Assembly (NCBI GenBank): GCA_028456385.1
Contig: JALNQF010000144.1
Location: 50,180 to 114,179, forward strand
Length of the DNA stretch: 64,000 nt
Source of the DNA: Ophiosphaerella korrae
Taxonomy: Eukaryota > Ascomycota > Dothideomycetes > Pleosporales > Phaeosphaeriaceae
Reading direction: 5' to 3'
Part shown: one piece after another, positions 12,808-25,692 of the stretch
Numbering within the stretch: position 1 is the stretch's first letter
How the letters are laid out: every line of letters starts with the position of its first letter
The notes under the pieces: generated by a model
Database searches by the model: none
What the model was told of the DNA's origin: nothing
What the model saw: the letters and a program-made list of their open reading frames with translations, nothing else
Made by a program: the position numbers and the translations under genes

Positions 12808-15155
12808 AGAGTTATGCTGTGGGATGGATATGTGCTTTAGAGGTTGAACTAGCGGTGTCCCAAGCAACGCTGGACGATGAGCATCCAGACTTTCCACAGT
12901 TTGAGAGCGATTCGAATACCTATACTCTCGGACGGATTGGATAGCATAAGGTTGTTCTGGGTTGCCCTCTAGCAGGCACAACTGGCACAAGCGCTGCGGC
13001 TACCGCGGCAATTAACTGACTTCGCAGCTTTCCTAAAATTCGTTTCGGCTTGTTGGTAGGCGTCGGAGATGGAGCACCAAGCCTGCCCAGCGATGATCCG
13101 CATAAAGACCTCCGTCTCGGGGATGTAGCAGTTAGCAACCCAGAAGGCAATTATAGTAAGGGAGGATTTCATTCAGCCGGAAATATCTAGACTTACAGAA
13201 TTCATAGGTAGTATCCTACACTATGACTTCGGCAAAACGACCAATGAAGGCAAATTCATTCAGACAGGCTCATTGAACAAGCCGCTTACAGTGCTAAGGA
13301 CTGGGGTTTCGAAACTACGGGGCACAGCATCGGAGAAAGGGAATCGCAATTCGTAGATACATTGATAATATGCTTCAGTCAAACCCAAAGATGCAGCAGG
13401 ACTTTGATCACCAAGGCTCCGAACACGATCAACTATTCCAAGCGAATTACGATCACAAAGACGGTGAAAGAAGTTGTAAAATTTGTGACAAGAGAACCTT
13501 ATTGCATCAAAAATCTCGCATAAAGTATGATCCTATCATCCACTACGGTCCCATTAGCTCGGCAAATCAGGTTTTGAGGCACGGTGCAACCCGAGAGAAG
13601 CTTCGACAAGAGAAGGGCATACTGTGTTTTGGGATAGAGGCCGCAGGACTGATGGACAGTTTCCCATGCCTCATCATACGAGGGGTTTGCGACTATTCTA
13701 ACACTCATAAGGACAAGCGCTGGCAACCTTATGCCAAGGAACTTGAAATTATACCGGTAATCCAGGTAACATCAACAAAGGAGGCGACCGAAATCGTAAA
13801 GCTTGGTTAGTTTAGATATAGTAGAGAAGAAGAGGGTGAAACTGAAAGCTATCTGTGTACTTGGTTGCTGTTATAGATAAAAGCTTGGACCTCTACGCGA
13901 TGATATGAATCGCTTCATATGATCCAAACTGTTTAAAGAGCTTTATAAATAACACTTGTTAAAGTTGCGAAACAGTGGCCAATATGAGCGCTAAGGCTCA
14001 GTTCAGCAAGATCAATGACTAGCTGTCCCCTCCTGATCTCTCAACCAACATGAACAAAGCGAAGAAAAAGTGACATGAAGGAACGGGTTCCTGGTTCCTT
14101 GAGAGCGAGCCATTTAGAGAGTAGAAGTCCCGATCTCGTCGATATCTCTGGCTGCATGGAATCCTAGGTTGTGGGAAGACTGTTCTCGCCTCAACGATCA
14201 TCGAGCATCTTTGCCAGAGCCAAGACAATTCCTCCTGCGTTGTTCTGGATTTCTTCTTTGATTTTAATGACATAAAATAGTCCGTTGATAAACTTGTCCG
14301 CTCGCTTTTTGCGCAGTTATATTCAAGATGCGAGACCTCTCGAAAGGAGCGAGATTCGTTGTTTGACCGCCGCGAGCATGGAAACTAGGAGCCATCGACC
14401 GAATCCCTCTTTGCAACCTTCCACAATATGATTAGCTACATTGACAATCTAGCAGTCGACCCAAACGGAGATCCCCGCTTCGATACCGAACTAAGGATAC
14501 CAAATCCTCGAGAAACTATGAAGATTTGTTCGAGTTGAGTCTCTCTTGTACCGAGACACGATGGGGAAGAAATATTAGAGCTTTAATTAGCGCATTTTCC
14601 AGTCAAGGAATATCTTCCATTTTGGCGAGTCGAGGCGACCTTCCAAAACAGGATCAACAATATCAGTGCAAGAGGGTCTATCGCAAGAGTCTGCCTCGGA
14701 TATCTGTCGCATTTGGGTAAGGGTAAGGGTCCCATTAAGGAGATCAAAGCAAAATTTCCTCTGGCGCAGTGCTCCGCGCGGTACTGGATGGGCCACGCAA
14801 GCCCGATGAGACTAACAAGGACGTCCAAAAATGTATCCTAAAGTTCTTTCAACAAAGCCAGGCTTACACAGTCTGGGGTGCCCTTTTTAACCCAGATCAG
14901 TCGTGGAGGGAAAACCCGGTGCGATATAGAAACATGGCAACTCCGTTGTACTACGCATCCTTGACAGACCTCGGATATACAGTGCAGTCACTATTGGAGA
15001 AGGGGGCGGATATCAACGCGCAGGGCGGCATATACGGCAAAGCTCTCCAAGCAGCTTTGGTAAGAGACCACGAGAAGGTGGTGCAGGTGCTGTTGGAGGA
15101 AGGTGCAAGGCCTGTGAGTGAACTGCCACCCATGTTTCTCGCATCTTCCGGATAG
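12808..15155 (+). pseudogene. PNP-NACHT-ankyrin NLR-like gene, pseudogene
   Basis: A fungal NOD-like receptor architecture is readable in order. First is a purine/uridine phosphorylase-type domain at 12808-13810, with YAVGWICALEVELA, FGLLVGVGDGAPS and, at the end, FGIEAAGLMDSFPCLIIRGVCDYS. Second is the NACHT linker LSPPDLSTN and P-loop WLHGILGCGKTVLAST at about 14030-14270. Third is an ankyrin-like tail at 14769-15155 with LLEKGADINAQGG and VVQVLLEEGA. The frame is broken by many stops: after GRIG at about 12940, at 13016, in the LSPPD Trp at 14020, after KKK at 14070 and in REWKSR at 14130. Several replace Trp or Arg codons, as RIP-type mutation would. NLRs of this kind act in fungal allorecognition; this copy is not functional. 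Confidence 0.85.
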
Positions 15156-16097
15156 TTCGAGCTGCGTAAGCATGATTACGAGTGATATGTAATGGTAATT
15201 AACGTAATTTAACATTGGCTGTCGCTACTACAAGTAGTAGGGAGGGTAGCCGAACCGCATCAGCCATAGGGTTGTAAGGTGGCGAATTCTATAAGAGGTA
15301 AGTTGAGTTAGATTGCAAGGCTGCGGGGCTAAGGGTTGGCCCGCCTGCTAAGACTTTACACTGTTACAGACTTGGCAGCTACTAAGTTGCGAGGTATACT
15401 ATAATAATCATGTAGCTGTTTTGCACTAGCTAGGACTAGTAATCGTTCTAGCTAGAGGTACTAATTAGGGTGGCGGCTCTACATAAATTTGCGTGCGACA
15501 GTAGACATAAGGCTAGTAATAACTCCTAAGCATTGTACTAAGTGTTAGGACGGCATAGTATGAAGATGTATTACGGGCGAGTAATATGAAGTGTTATTCC
15601 AGCCATCGGCGCTTGGGGTAACTATGGTTACGTGATCCAATATTATGCGACGTGGACGCTGGGGACGTTTGGTCGTGGCGAAGCGTCCGCCACGTCTACC
15701 TAGAAGAGATGCAAGGCTAGATGCCCGTGTAACGCGTAATTACTCTAATTTCTGCTTGAGTCGGACCGTGTGGGGCATTGCTAGTTGGGACCATTCGTCG
15801 GATAATCCGCAAGGATCAGCGAGCTTTCTCGAATCCCAGGAAGTCGCTTGTGATGCTTTAGGGAGGTTTAGCTCCCACCTCCAACGCGGGTTATTCTGCA
15901 TAGTCAAGTTTCGTGCAGCGGGTGACCAAGTGATTTGATCCTGCTGCGCCAAAACTGCCACTAAATCACAGCATGAGCCGTGGAGTATTAACTATAAACA
16001 AGCGCATTATCTTTCCGATCAACAGTTACCCACATCCTATGGTGCTCCCTCTTAGTTACTCGTTGTAATATTGTTCGAAGCGATTATACCCATCCCT
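15156..16097. other. Intergenic, no gene seen
   Basis: Short TA-rich unannotated stretch separating two pseudogenes; no coding, RNA or repeat signal recognised. Confidence 0.35.
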
Positions 16098-17542
16098 CAT
16101 AGCAACCGAATACGACACCGAATTTCATGAGCATCAGGTCTATCAGAGTTGGCGAGAGATTCCATTTCCTCACATTCAAATCATTGGTATAGGTGCAGTC
16201 GGAGTTGTGGATGAAGTAGAAGGCTTGTGTGGTGCATATGAGGATCGGATATACGCTCGCAAAGTTATCGGACTAACCGACAACCCTAAAACCCGGGAAG
16301 ATGAAGTACGCCAGATCGAAAAGGAAGTTAACATCCTCAAACGACTTCAGCATACTCATATTGTACGGCTCGTTACAACATACCTGCACGGAAACCATTA
16401 CGCAATCATTTTGGATCCACACGCAAGCGGAAACCTTGAACAATACCTCTAAACTGCCAAATCCCCTAACGACATTCCCCGGTGGTTTCAATGCTTGCTA
16501 GGTGGAGTAGCCTATGCTCATGAACGTGGAATCCGACATCGGGATATAAAGCCGCATAATCTTCTTGTGCGCGACGCGAACATCCTTCTGACAGACTTTG
16601 GTATATCAATGACGGATATAGGAAAGACGGTCCCAACAACAATGGTCGGGAAACCGCGAGGGAGAGCTCCCGAATACTGCGCTCCAGAAGTAGAAAACGG
16701 TCATACTCGCGGCCGATCGGCCGATATTTTCTCTTTAGGAGCCATATTTCTGGAGATGCTCACAGTTTGCGCAACTCCCGGGAAGCTTGAGGACCTTAGA
16801 AAAACATTACAGGCTAAAGAACGCCGATCATTTGCCCTGAGTTTAGACATGGTATCACATTGGATGAATACTTTAAGCCGTGCACCCAAAGTGCTCCTTG
16901 GCATACTACAATTCGTGGCCTTTGTCATAATATGTTGCAAGAGCGGCGAGAACTACGTCCTGTTGTAGTTGACCTGTGCACCTGGTGGTTGCACCAGCCG
17001 TCCCTAAAACTCCCACCGAGAGAGTGCGATTGCAGTCTGGTTTTTACTAACTTCGAGGAATATGCTGGTAAGAGAATGGGCGAGTCTTTACGATATGCGT
17101 ATGCGAACGGTTATAGGTTATCAGTGGATATGTGGGTTAAAAGAGACGCAAAACTAAGCGCTAATGAAACTCTAATTGCCGCATCAGAAGGGGGTATGTA
17201 GGACTCTGTGGATTCTTTAATCAAGAAAGGGGCAGATGCAAAAACCTCTAGTACTTTGCAAAAGGCCTCGGTAGGTGGTTTTAGCAAGACTGTGATAATC
17301 TTGCTGGATAATGGGGCCGACGTTGAGGTAAAGGACGACGGACGAACCGGAATTCATTCAACTGCTAGTCAAGGGTATGGAAAAGGGTGAAGATACTGCT
17401 GGAAAGCGGTGCGGATACCGAAATTAAGGATAACAATAGCAGGACAGCAGCTCAACTAGCCACAACAAAGGGGTATGACGAAGTGGTAAAGCTGTTATTA
17501 GATAATACAGACGGGAAGAAAGCTATCAAACAAAGCAAGTGA
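16098..17542 (+). pseudogene. Protein kinase-ankyrin gene, pseudogene
   Basis: A Ser/Thr kinase domain begins near 16098, with glycine loop GIGAVGVVDEV, beta-3 lysine in ARKVI, helix-C glutamate in EKEVNIL, catalytic HRDIKPHNLL at about 16530, DFG at about 16597 and APE-like RAPEYCAPEV at about 16670. A stop sits at 16450-16452 between the two lobes. A frameshift near 16880 moves the frame to the block continuing to 17201, where another stop lies next to the ankyrin repeats. The ankyrins (LIKKGADAK, ILLDNGADVEVKDDG) are split once more at about 17385, then run as ILLESGADTEIKDNN to the stop at 17540-17542. Kinase-ankyrin proteins are common in fungal signalling and incompatibility gene families. 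All catalytic residues remain, so decay is fairly recent. Confidence 0.8.
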
Positions 17543-18910
17543 AGGGACATCATTTCTTCTGTATTCGTGTTGTGGTGTAGTAGAACCGCACGTGATCGGG
17601 GAGGCTTAGGTCAGCCTTGCGGCTCTGCAAGGGCTCCGAGGGAGATCAGATAGAGTAGATAGCCACCGACACCAACTCGTCATGTAGTTACTCAAGCTAT
17701 ATATTTTAGCTCATCTTACCGACTGTGGGTCGCCACCTGCCTCCTACTTCCACGTGCATCCTACGATGCCACAGTATATAAAAGCGACTGTGTCTAATAT
17801 CCCTGCTCTAATAACCCGCCACTTTTTGACTTGTTATTAAACGGTTGTTGAGATATAAACGCTCAGATTTCGTGAGTTCGGGTAGGTGGGTTGTGCCCTT
17901 GACTAGGGTGGGTCGAAGAGTAGTAGAACATGCAAAAGGGTGTGAGTTGGCGTATACACCAGCATTATTTCGCTTCCCCCGGGATTAGTCTCTGGTCTAT
18001 TAAACACTGTTCTTTGTGCTTACACACGTAATAGCTCTTCAGCCTCGCCACTTGTTCTCGCATCCGGGGTCGCAATCGTATGCCTAATAAGAGGACCGTT
18101 AGTGCGCTTATTGCCTTCAAGAGGAGGAACGGTATTTACGTGCTATGAAGAGCAATTTACGCGCATAAGTCAACCGCCATCTAAACTGTCACCTAGAGCG
18201 CGCAGTTACATATCTGCCAACTTCGATGAATATAGCGATGATGCTGGTAAATTCTATGATTAGCAAAGGGAACCGGTGTCACGTGCCAAAGTCAAAAAAT
18301 TGCATCCATGTAGCCAAGGCTAGCAGGAAGGTTAATAAAGGCCGTATGGAGTGATATTGTCAGATTTTGAAGGGGTTATAGTAGGTTGATAAAAAGGCTT
18401 TTTCGTAACGGCCATGTGAGGGCCTTGTTGGAGAGGGATACTGAGGCTTTCAGAAAAGCCCTTTTTCAGTTGGTCACCTATGACTTGAAAGTACTGGGTA
18501 TGAACTCAGTGAGTAAAGAGTTGATTGATTGATCTTATTTCCCCCTCAACGTCATGGCTGCCAGCGTCAAGGCTAGCAGCGCCACCGCGCTTGACGCGCT
18601 GCCTCTGGCATCTGATTGACGTGCTGCTGGCTTCAATATTGCGGTGCGCAGGCCTTGAGTAGGGCTCGAAGAGGTTTCGGTGAGCTCTGAGTTACGCATC
18701 TCATCTGACAGATATAAACCAATGGGTTGGAACAACCCAAAGCAAGGCATAATATTTTGGCCGAATCAAGATCAACTCGAATTTCTCAGTGACATAATTA
18801 TTAATAAGGTCACTTTCATCGAGATTCAAGTTCAGCAGAACCGACGTTCCCGGGCCCAACGAAGACGCGAAGCGAAAAGGCCCACCTAAATGCTTATAAT
18901 CAGATCCACC
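17543..18910. other. Intergenic, no gene seen
   Basis: No coding region supported. It contains the 3' flank of the minus-strand MFS gene. Confidence 0.35.
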
Positions 18911-20709
18911 CTAGGTTACCTCTCCTCTTCGCCGGCTCACTTCGGGGCTTTTCTTTCCGATTAGCCCCCCTTTTCGCAGTCCAAAGAAGCTCAAAGGGAT
19001 TATAACTACACAGCCGGCAAAGATTGTCCAGAAGGCGGCCCTAAAGCCCACCATGAGCCAGGCCTCGTGTGTGATGGCACCTGACTGCTCTGAGACGGAC
19101 CTAGCGATAACGGCGATTATGGTCAGGCCAACAGAATTCCCAAACTGACCGATCTCGCTGAAGACCCCACCAGCAAGCGACTGAAGGTCAGGCGGAAACG
19201 CGTCGGAAATTACGAGGTTCGAGATTGTAAACAGCGCTGCTCTTGTCTATCAGCAAAATAAGATGGAATACACTGCTTGGGGCGCACTAACTGTCTGGGT
19301 TGATGGGCGACAGAACTAAGGCCCAGAAGGGTGCGAACCAGTAGTTGGAGTTGATAGGCATCGTAGCCATCAACGCAGGAGATGCCGTCGTCACGATAGC
19401 GGATATGACAGCGAGCTTCTGAATGTGGACTCGCGAGGCAAGGTAGCCTGTCAACACATTGATGAATACGCCTGAACAAACATGGGGAATGAACCTCAGC
19501 GAGCTCTTAAGCGCTGAAGTCTTTTGTATCTGTTGAAAGCTGGACGAGGCCTGTCAGATATTCTGGGACACTTAGGGGTGACTTGGATGAGCAAGCTTAC
19601 TATAGTGTAGTCAAATATTGAATGCAGTTCATGGCAGCCCAGCTAAGGAAAACACTAGCACAAATGGACGAGAAGACAGCATTACGCCACAGTCTGTTCG
19701 GAATAAGAGCTGGTCGAAATCTTCGCGTTTGGTGCCTCATCCAGAAGGGGAACAGAATAATAAGAGAAACAGACAGCAGGAGCAATACGATAGCTTGAGG
19801 GTCCCGGATGCGCAAGCCGGAGGTGATTGCAGCCAGGGTGTAGAGTAGTAGGCCCAGGCCAGCGCTTATGATGATTGCACCAACCCAGTCAATGTCCCGG
19901 GTCAGGCGACGGATGCGGGGATCAGAATGGCAAGCGTGGTGAACGTTTGGCAGCAGCCACACAGCTGAAGTTGATATCAGAAAGTTGATCATAGCGGTAA
20001 TGTAATAAGCCCATCTCCAGCCGATCGTGTCAGTGAAGACACCGCCAAGAACAAGGCCTAGAGCGAAGCCCAGTGGAGATCCAATGCCAACAATAGCGAA
20101 AGCGGTATTGCGCCAGCCCCCCTTAGGAAAAGTATTAGTGATGAGACTCACGGTGGTGGGGAGACTCATGGCAATGGAAGCACCCTGGAACGTGCGGAAC
20201 ATGATGATTTGGATGCCAGAACGAGAGAAACCGACCGCCAGAGTAAACACGATATACAGATAGGTACCAGTCAGCCACATGAGCTTGGTGCCGATGATGT
20301 CAGCAACGGCACCGAATATCAATAGCAAACATCCTGCGGCGAGATTGTAGACGGCAACAGGCCAGAGAATCAGGGCTTCGGAGAGGTGGACATCAAGAGC
20401 CACGCGCGGGAGAGCGGCTACAAGAATGCCAGTTCCAAAGGTGTTTATCACATATAGACTTGCCAGTATAGCAATAATGGAAACTCTTCGTGCCTTTGAC
20501 ATGTTTTCGGCGGCCAGTGTAGGATCGTCAATATTGGATTCCTCGGCCTTCACATTGTCATCTGACTCAAGCGCATCTTGTCCTTGGTTGTCGTTAGACC
20601 TTCCTGGCTGTTTTTCCAAATCACCATTTGTCCCCGAGGATGAAATTAATGTAGATAGATTTAGAGCGTCTACAGGCATTGACTTGGTTGTGGAATCTAT
20701 GACTGCCAT
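18911..20709 (-). CDS. MFS drug:proton antiporter-type transporter
   Basis: Start ATG 20709 (an upstream in-frame GTG at 20718 is not a plausible start), stop TAG at 18911-18913. The first exon runs to about 19605 and encodes an acidic cytosolic N-terminus of about 70 residues and most membrane helices, including the motif GAVADIIGTKLMW (motif A-like) and the motif-C-like GSPLGFALGLVLGG. Later exons read LKSSLRFIPHVCSG, TGYLASRVH and, near the end, SLAGGVFSEIGQFGNSVGLT and a Lys/Arg-rich tail. About 14 helices fit the DHA2 family. Splices near 19560-19610 and 19230-19290 are placed approximately. Substrate is unknown. It lies 12 kb from the polyketide cluster and shows no link to it. Confidence 0.75.
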
Positions 20710-23027
20710 TGGCGTCACGGATCAAATGAGCCTGTGTCGATAAGAGAGTCTAGTGCTGACTTGTTAAATCTCCCTGATGTGATTAACCACTAATATGCAC
20801 CGTTGTTGCGTATAGGAGCTGTATATGAAATAAGTAAGAGAATGGATTAGGGGAGCAATAATAATACCCAGCGGCAAGAATACTATACTGTATCTGCGGT
20901 AATATTGTGGTGCAATGCTACGGCGCAGGCCTTCGCGGTGCGTTGTCTTTGAGAGGACTAAATCAAGACCCGCGTAGGCCCATAAAGCATGCGTTTGGCG
21001 TCCCAGAACTTATATCCTTGCATGTCCGGCGATGGAAATGTGACACATGCGTTTACGGTCTTAAATTCATCGGTGGGCACTCTTCTATTATATCAATTGG
21101 AGGACGTTTTAATTGCTTCCGAAGGGTCTAGATTAGAAGCGGTGTAGAGATGTAACGGCGCGCATATCACCCTGGTTAATTAGAGCCTTCTTGGTAGTAC
21201 CCCTGTCTTTGTTTGAAACGATATTTTTTGTGATTTGTAATCCAAATGAGGCGTGGATAGCAACGCGTTCGGTAATCCGTCATCCTATTTTGTAAAGACG
21301 GAGCCTAGGTCTTGGCCGTAATACGGTGTAATTTTATGTTCCTGCCAGTGTTAATTCGGCCTACTTGTTACCTGCTTTCTAGAGTCTGTACCCTAACTAC
21401 AAACATTACTTAAAAATATAAACGCTAGGTTCCCAGCCAAGGCACACAAGTAGGCTCCAGATAGACTACCGAGCGACTAGCAATATCCATTGTCAAGTGC
21501 GGCAATCAGCATGGTAGTCAGATTATAGTATGGCAAAACCGTAGGTAAAATCATCTCAAACATTAAATCCCATCTCCTCGCTGCCTAGGCTGCACCTAGT
21601 GTCATGTTTTCAGTCTACAGTGTAAAGTCGCACCTTTAGATTTAACATGATTATCGTCGCTCTCCACGGCCTAAGTTTCTTCCTACGCTTAGTTCTGCAT
21701 AACGCACGCGTATCACAATTTGCCATGGCTCTAATTGCTATCGTCCTTTGCATGCCAAAGGTTCCCAACCACTTCATCAGAATCACTCCTCTTATGATCT
21801 TCCTTTACATGCCAGAGGTTCCCAACCACTTCGTCAACATCTCGCAGGCTTGCTGATTCAGTTCATTAGATGTGATCTAGAGTTCACAGTACGATCCGTA
21901 ATGCGTCGAATACACTTACTTCTCATCAGTGGTGTGGCTAGAGTGCCCACTGCCAAGCTAAGAATAACCAAAGAGAGTCTCATATTATATAAAGACAACT
22001 GACGAAGGCGGGTTACTTGTATTCAAGATAGCAGTGACTGCTGTTGTGGGCTGTATGGGTTATGGAAGAAAATTTTTGCTCGGTAATTTTTCAAGTGTAG
22101 GTGGCCACGACGAGATACATATGCATCCACAAGCCATTGGGATGCTCTCGCATGATTTCAGACAGTTATCTCTTCTAACTGATGTACGTGCTAACAAATC
22201 ATGTTCTCGATTCTAGCCCCCGCAATGTCTTTTGCACCAACATGGATAATTTTCCATTTTAGCATGAGGGCTATAGCCAACAACCAAAAGAGTGACTAGT
22301 CAAAGGTAAGCTCACAAATCCCCTGAGACAAAAACAATAAAGCAAAACGCAGCCTCACGCGAGATGCAACAATTTTCCTGGTTCAAAGGATTAACGGGGT
22401 TGCAATCACCTTGCATTTCAGTGTTTTGTTGCATCGCATATGCACGTTTGCGGCGGGGTTTGTCAGGGTAGATGCCAACTACTTATAACGGTTCTTGGAA
22501 TGTTGGTACCGCTTTCTTGGCGTATTTGCAAGCTTGATAGGATGTAAGCACAGAAATTTTTCACCTTTCCTAATTCCGGTAGTCTCGGTATTTCGAAAAC
22601 AACCTATAGCAGTGCAAGACATTTGTTTTGTATTGTAATTCCCAATTTTTTAGTATCACCTGACTTGTGCGCTCGGTGTTGTTACCAAGTGCTTTTGGAA
22701 GGCGGAACCTGACATTGATAAACACTTACCTTGCATATGCATCGGGGACTTGGCAAATTGCCGTGTAAGTCTCGTCCCGTAGCCCCTGCAACATCCTTCC
22801 CATATTAGTATGATTACGTCGAAACTAGTCAGTTGTCTTTTCTACGCTGCGTTGCGATGATTAAACTCGCCGAACGAAGGAACCTAACATCATTGTGTAG
22901 AGGTTTATGGTGATTATTTTTCTTGGTAACTTAGTATTTCTAGGTCCAGGGCTATCTAGGACCAAGGCTCTGTATTCCAGTCGCCAGAATTTTCTGGTTA
23001 TTCTCCTAACCCTTCCCTCTATTCACA
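20710..23027. other. Long intergenic region with a short duplication
   Basis: No gene is supported. An imperfect direct repeat of about 60 bp occurs at 21748-21835 (shared cores GGTTCCCAACCACTTC). I looked for a short repeat-bearing peptide gene that might serve the UstYa-like protein downstream and saw none. Confidence 0.4.
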
Positions 23028-24082
23028 ATGAATTCATTTTTTTCACATAAAGATCTAAAAGGCGATGTGGCCTATGAGGAAGCTCCATTTCTCGTGGATG
23101 ACGAGAAGGGATCGGAATCATCTGTAAGCGATGTTCGAGTTCCACCATTATCAGCTCGACGGTGTTTTCCCACCCCTCTGAACATTGTGCTCCTTGCACT
23201 CCTTGTTCTCTCAAACGGTGCTTGGTGGGCCAGTATCAACGGTAGGGGCGCACGAGAATCAGACTCTTCCTGCGTTCGGCCCCAGCTTGTATGGTGTAAG
23301 ATAAATGGTGGACGGGCATAAGCTCGCGATTTGCAGAGACAGAAGCGCTAACGCTGACGTAGCACCGGGCACTGCAGCCATTGAGTATGAGAGGGTGGTC
23401 TTGAACAGGTCAATCGAATCGGAGAATGTGTTTGCTGGCAAGCGTACCAAGGCGATGGACGAAGCTTGGGCTGAGCTCATCAAACGTATGTACTTTTGTT
23501 GCAGAAGTCTCCCTTCTGTTAGTTGACACTTAAGCCGATGCTCACTATGTTTCATAGCAATGGTACTGAAAATATCGAAGGATGAACTTGAGAAACTGGG
23601 AGAGAGATCCATCTCTTTCAGGGACGGGTCAGGCTATCTGGCTGAAATGGCCGTGTTCCATGAGCTCCACTGCGTGGTACTTACCCCTCCCCACTAACAG
23701 CACCAATTTACAACAGGAAAGCTCATATGATAACAGAAACACCTTCGCGAACATTTGACTTTGGATTTCCGCAGCATGACAGAAGACGAGTTGGAATTTG
23801 AAAGGGGACACGTAGGTATGATAGTCTATGCGGAGATTCTCAGTGAGATATACAAGAACTGACCGACTGACCGACGGGCTAGACCACTGCTTGGAGTATT
23901 TCCGCGAGGCGGCTATGTGCCGGGGAGACCCAACACTGGCCTTCTTCACATGGGACGACGGGATGCCGAAATCAAAAAGAGATACTACGAACGAGTGCGT
24001 GAAATGGGACAAATTGCGTGCGTTCGCTGAATCCCGCATGGTTGATGTATCGGATTATAGCATCTTGAATCGAGATGGATGA
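23028..24082 (+). CDS. UstYa-like (DUF3328) oxidase-family protein
   Basis: Start ATG 23028, stop TGA 24080-24082, five exons. The N-terminus is cytosolic and acidic, followed by one membrane segment (TPLNIVLLALLVLSNGAWW). The body has the family's opening block (IEYERVVL after a YRSANAD junction), then the two diagnostic histidine-cysteine motifs: FHELHC at about 23660-23675 and HVDHCLEYFREAAMC around 23880-23920. Splices that join these motifs are 23299 to about 23341 (acceptor GCAGAG), 23488 to about 23560, GTG|GTACTT to GATAACAG, and GTAG|GTATGA to GGCTAG. UstYa proteins act in cyclising or oxidising fungal ribosomal peptides and some other metabolites, probably in the secretory pathway. 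No precursor peptide, partner UstY or other biosynthetic gene is adjacent, so this is an orphan. Confidence 0.82.
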
Positions 24083-24433
24083 AGGCTGCTCTAATTATCC
24101 GGTCTTTGAGTGCAGACAGAGTAAATTGTTCGTTCATTAGTCCCAAGAGCAGAGGTTTAGGGTTATAAATAGAATAAACCAAGTGGTAAAAAAGAACCCG
24201 TTTATTTAGTAAAGCTTTAAGTCCATTTTAATAACTGTATTTTTGGCTAACTTTATGGCTGAGTTTTAAGTCTATTCCAAAGACGTCTGACCGCGCAGAC
24301 TATTACCGGTAAACGTTTATGTTGTAATGTGAAACGCCCAAAATCTAGAGAACTGCTACGCAAAAGTTGAGTTTAGAAATCTCAGTTTTCCCCAAGGTAC
24401 AGAGGTATACAAGATCACCCAACGATTTGTTTT
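24083..24433. other. Intergenic between convergent genes
   Basis: 3' flanks of the convergent UstYa-like and M20 genes; nothing else seen. Confidence 0.4.
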
Positions 24434-25692
24434 TCAACACCTTTTGGGCTTCTTAGGCTCCATTTCATTCATGATAAGCTTCTTGTAGCCTTCAACTGCA
24501 CTCTCCAGTTCTCCAAGAGTGATGGACTCATCGGCAGTATGGGCTTTCAGAATATCACCAGGCCCGTAAAGATATCGCGTATGATTACCCAGCAATCTGG
24601 GAATATCTGTACCGAATGCCATCACGTCAGCCGCAAAACCTGGTGAGCGGTGGTCAGCATTACTCTCTTTTTTCTAAACTCATTCCGCTTGAGCGGCGGC
24701 AAGGACTTACCATCTACGTCACATTTCGTCTCGACGACTCCGAAGCCAAAGGGGCACTCAAGCGTGAACGCATCTGGATCAACACCCTTCAGAATTTCTT
24801 GGAGTCGGTCCCTCACAATGATGTGGCCGTTTTCCTGGGGTCCCAAGGCGACGCGAATTGCGAGCGATGTGTTTGCTGCATCAGGGATGACATTAGGGGC
24901 GACGCCGCCTGCAAACAAGCCCACGTTGATAGTGGTGTTGCCGTAGCGCTCGCTGTTACCGAGGTCAGCGTCCATGGCCTTCACAAGGGCACGCATGAGC
25001 ACTTCGTTTGCGCTCTTCCCAGACTTGGGATAACCGCTGTGACCAGACCGTCCCTTTGCAAAGATGTTGCAGGCCATGCCTCCCTTGTGGCCACAAGCCA
25101 GGGTGCTGTTGGTAGGCTCGCCGAAGATTGCGGCACTGGGCCGAGTGCCGCGCTTTGTCATGACGTCAGAGAAGTGAATCATGCCATCGCCATTTGCCTC
25201 CTCGCCGACAACGAAAGCGAGCATCACGTCGTCGCCATTAATAGAGCCGGCGGCCATGAGCTCCATCACTGCCAGCGTCTGCGCGGCCACAGAGCCCTTT
25301 GCGTCGGAGGTACCGCGGCCGGAGATGACCGTCTCGGCCATTGGCGGCTCAGGTCCTGAGCGTGAGTACGGCAAATATGGCGGGACAACGTCTATGTGCG
25401 TCGTCACAACAATGCGCGAGCGGTTGGAGGCGCGCGGCTTTGGCCATGCGAGAACGTTGAATCGCTCCGACGACGGTAGGAACTGCCGCTCTGTGGCGAG
25501 ACCCTGCTCTGTGAGGTAGTCAATCAGGAAGTTGCCCACAGCGGCCTCAGTCCCAGTTATCGAGGGGATCTCGACAATGGACTGGTGGAGAGAGAGGAGC
25601 TTGGCGCGGTACGAAGGGGCACTTTGCGCGCCTACCGCGACGACCCCAAAGCCGCAGGAGAAGAGCAGCGCCGAGAGGTTTGCCTGCTTCAT
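24434..25692 (-). CDS. Secreted M20-family metallopeptidase
   Basis: Start ATG 25692 gives a signal peptide (MKQANLSALLFSCGF...GAQS); the frame is open further upstream but lacks such a signal. Exon 1 ends at GTAGATG|GTAAGTCC (about 24710). A short intron joins it to FAADVMAFGTDIP, and the stop is at 24434. Metal and catalytic residues of the ArgE/DapE/CPS1 group are present: His in THIDVVPP, Asp in GRGTSDAKGS, the EE pair in VVGEEANGDG, Glu in IFGEPT and the last His in ILKAHTADES. The dimerisation lid begins at AKGRSGHSGYPKSGKSA. It should be a zinc exopeptidase or amidohydrolase secreted or sent to the vacuole; the substrate cannot be told. About 375 residues, near the family's usual length. 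Confidence 0.88.

Noticed and set aside
24616..25359. 247-codon open frame on the plus strand
   Set aside because: It is the antisense of the M20 peptidase, whose catalytic motifs are all on the minus strand.
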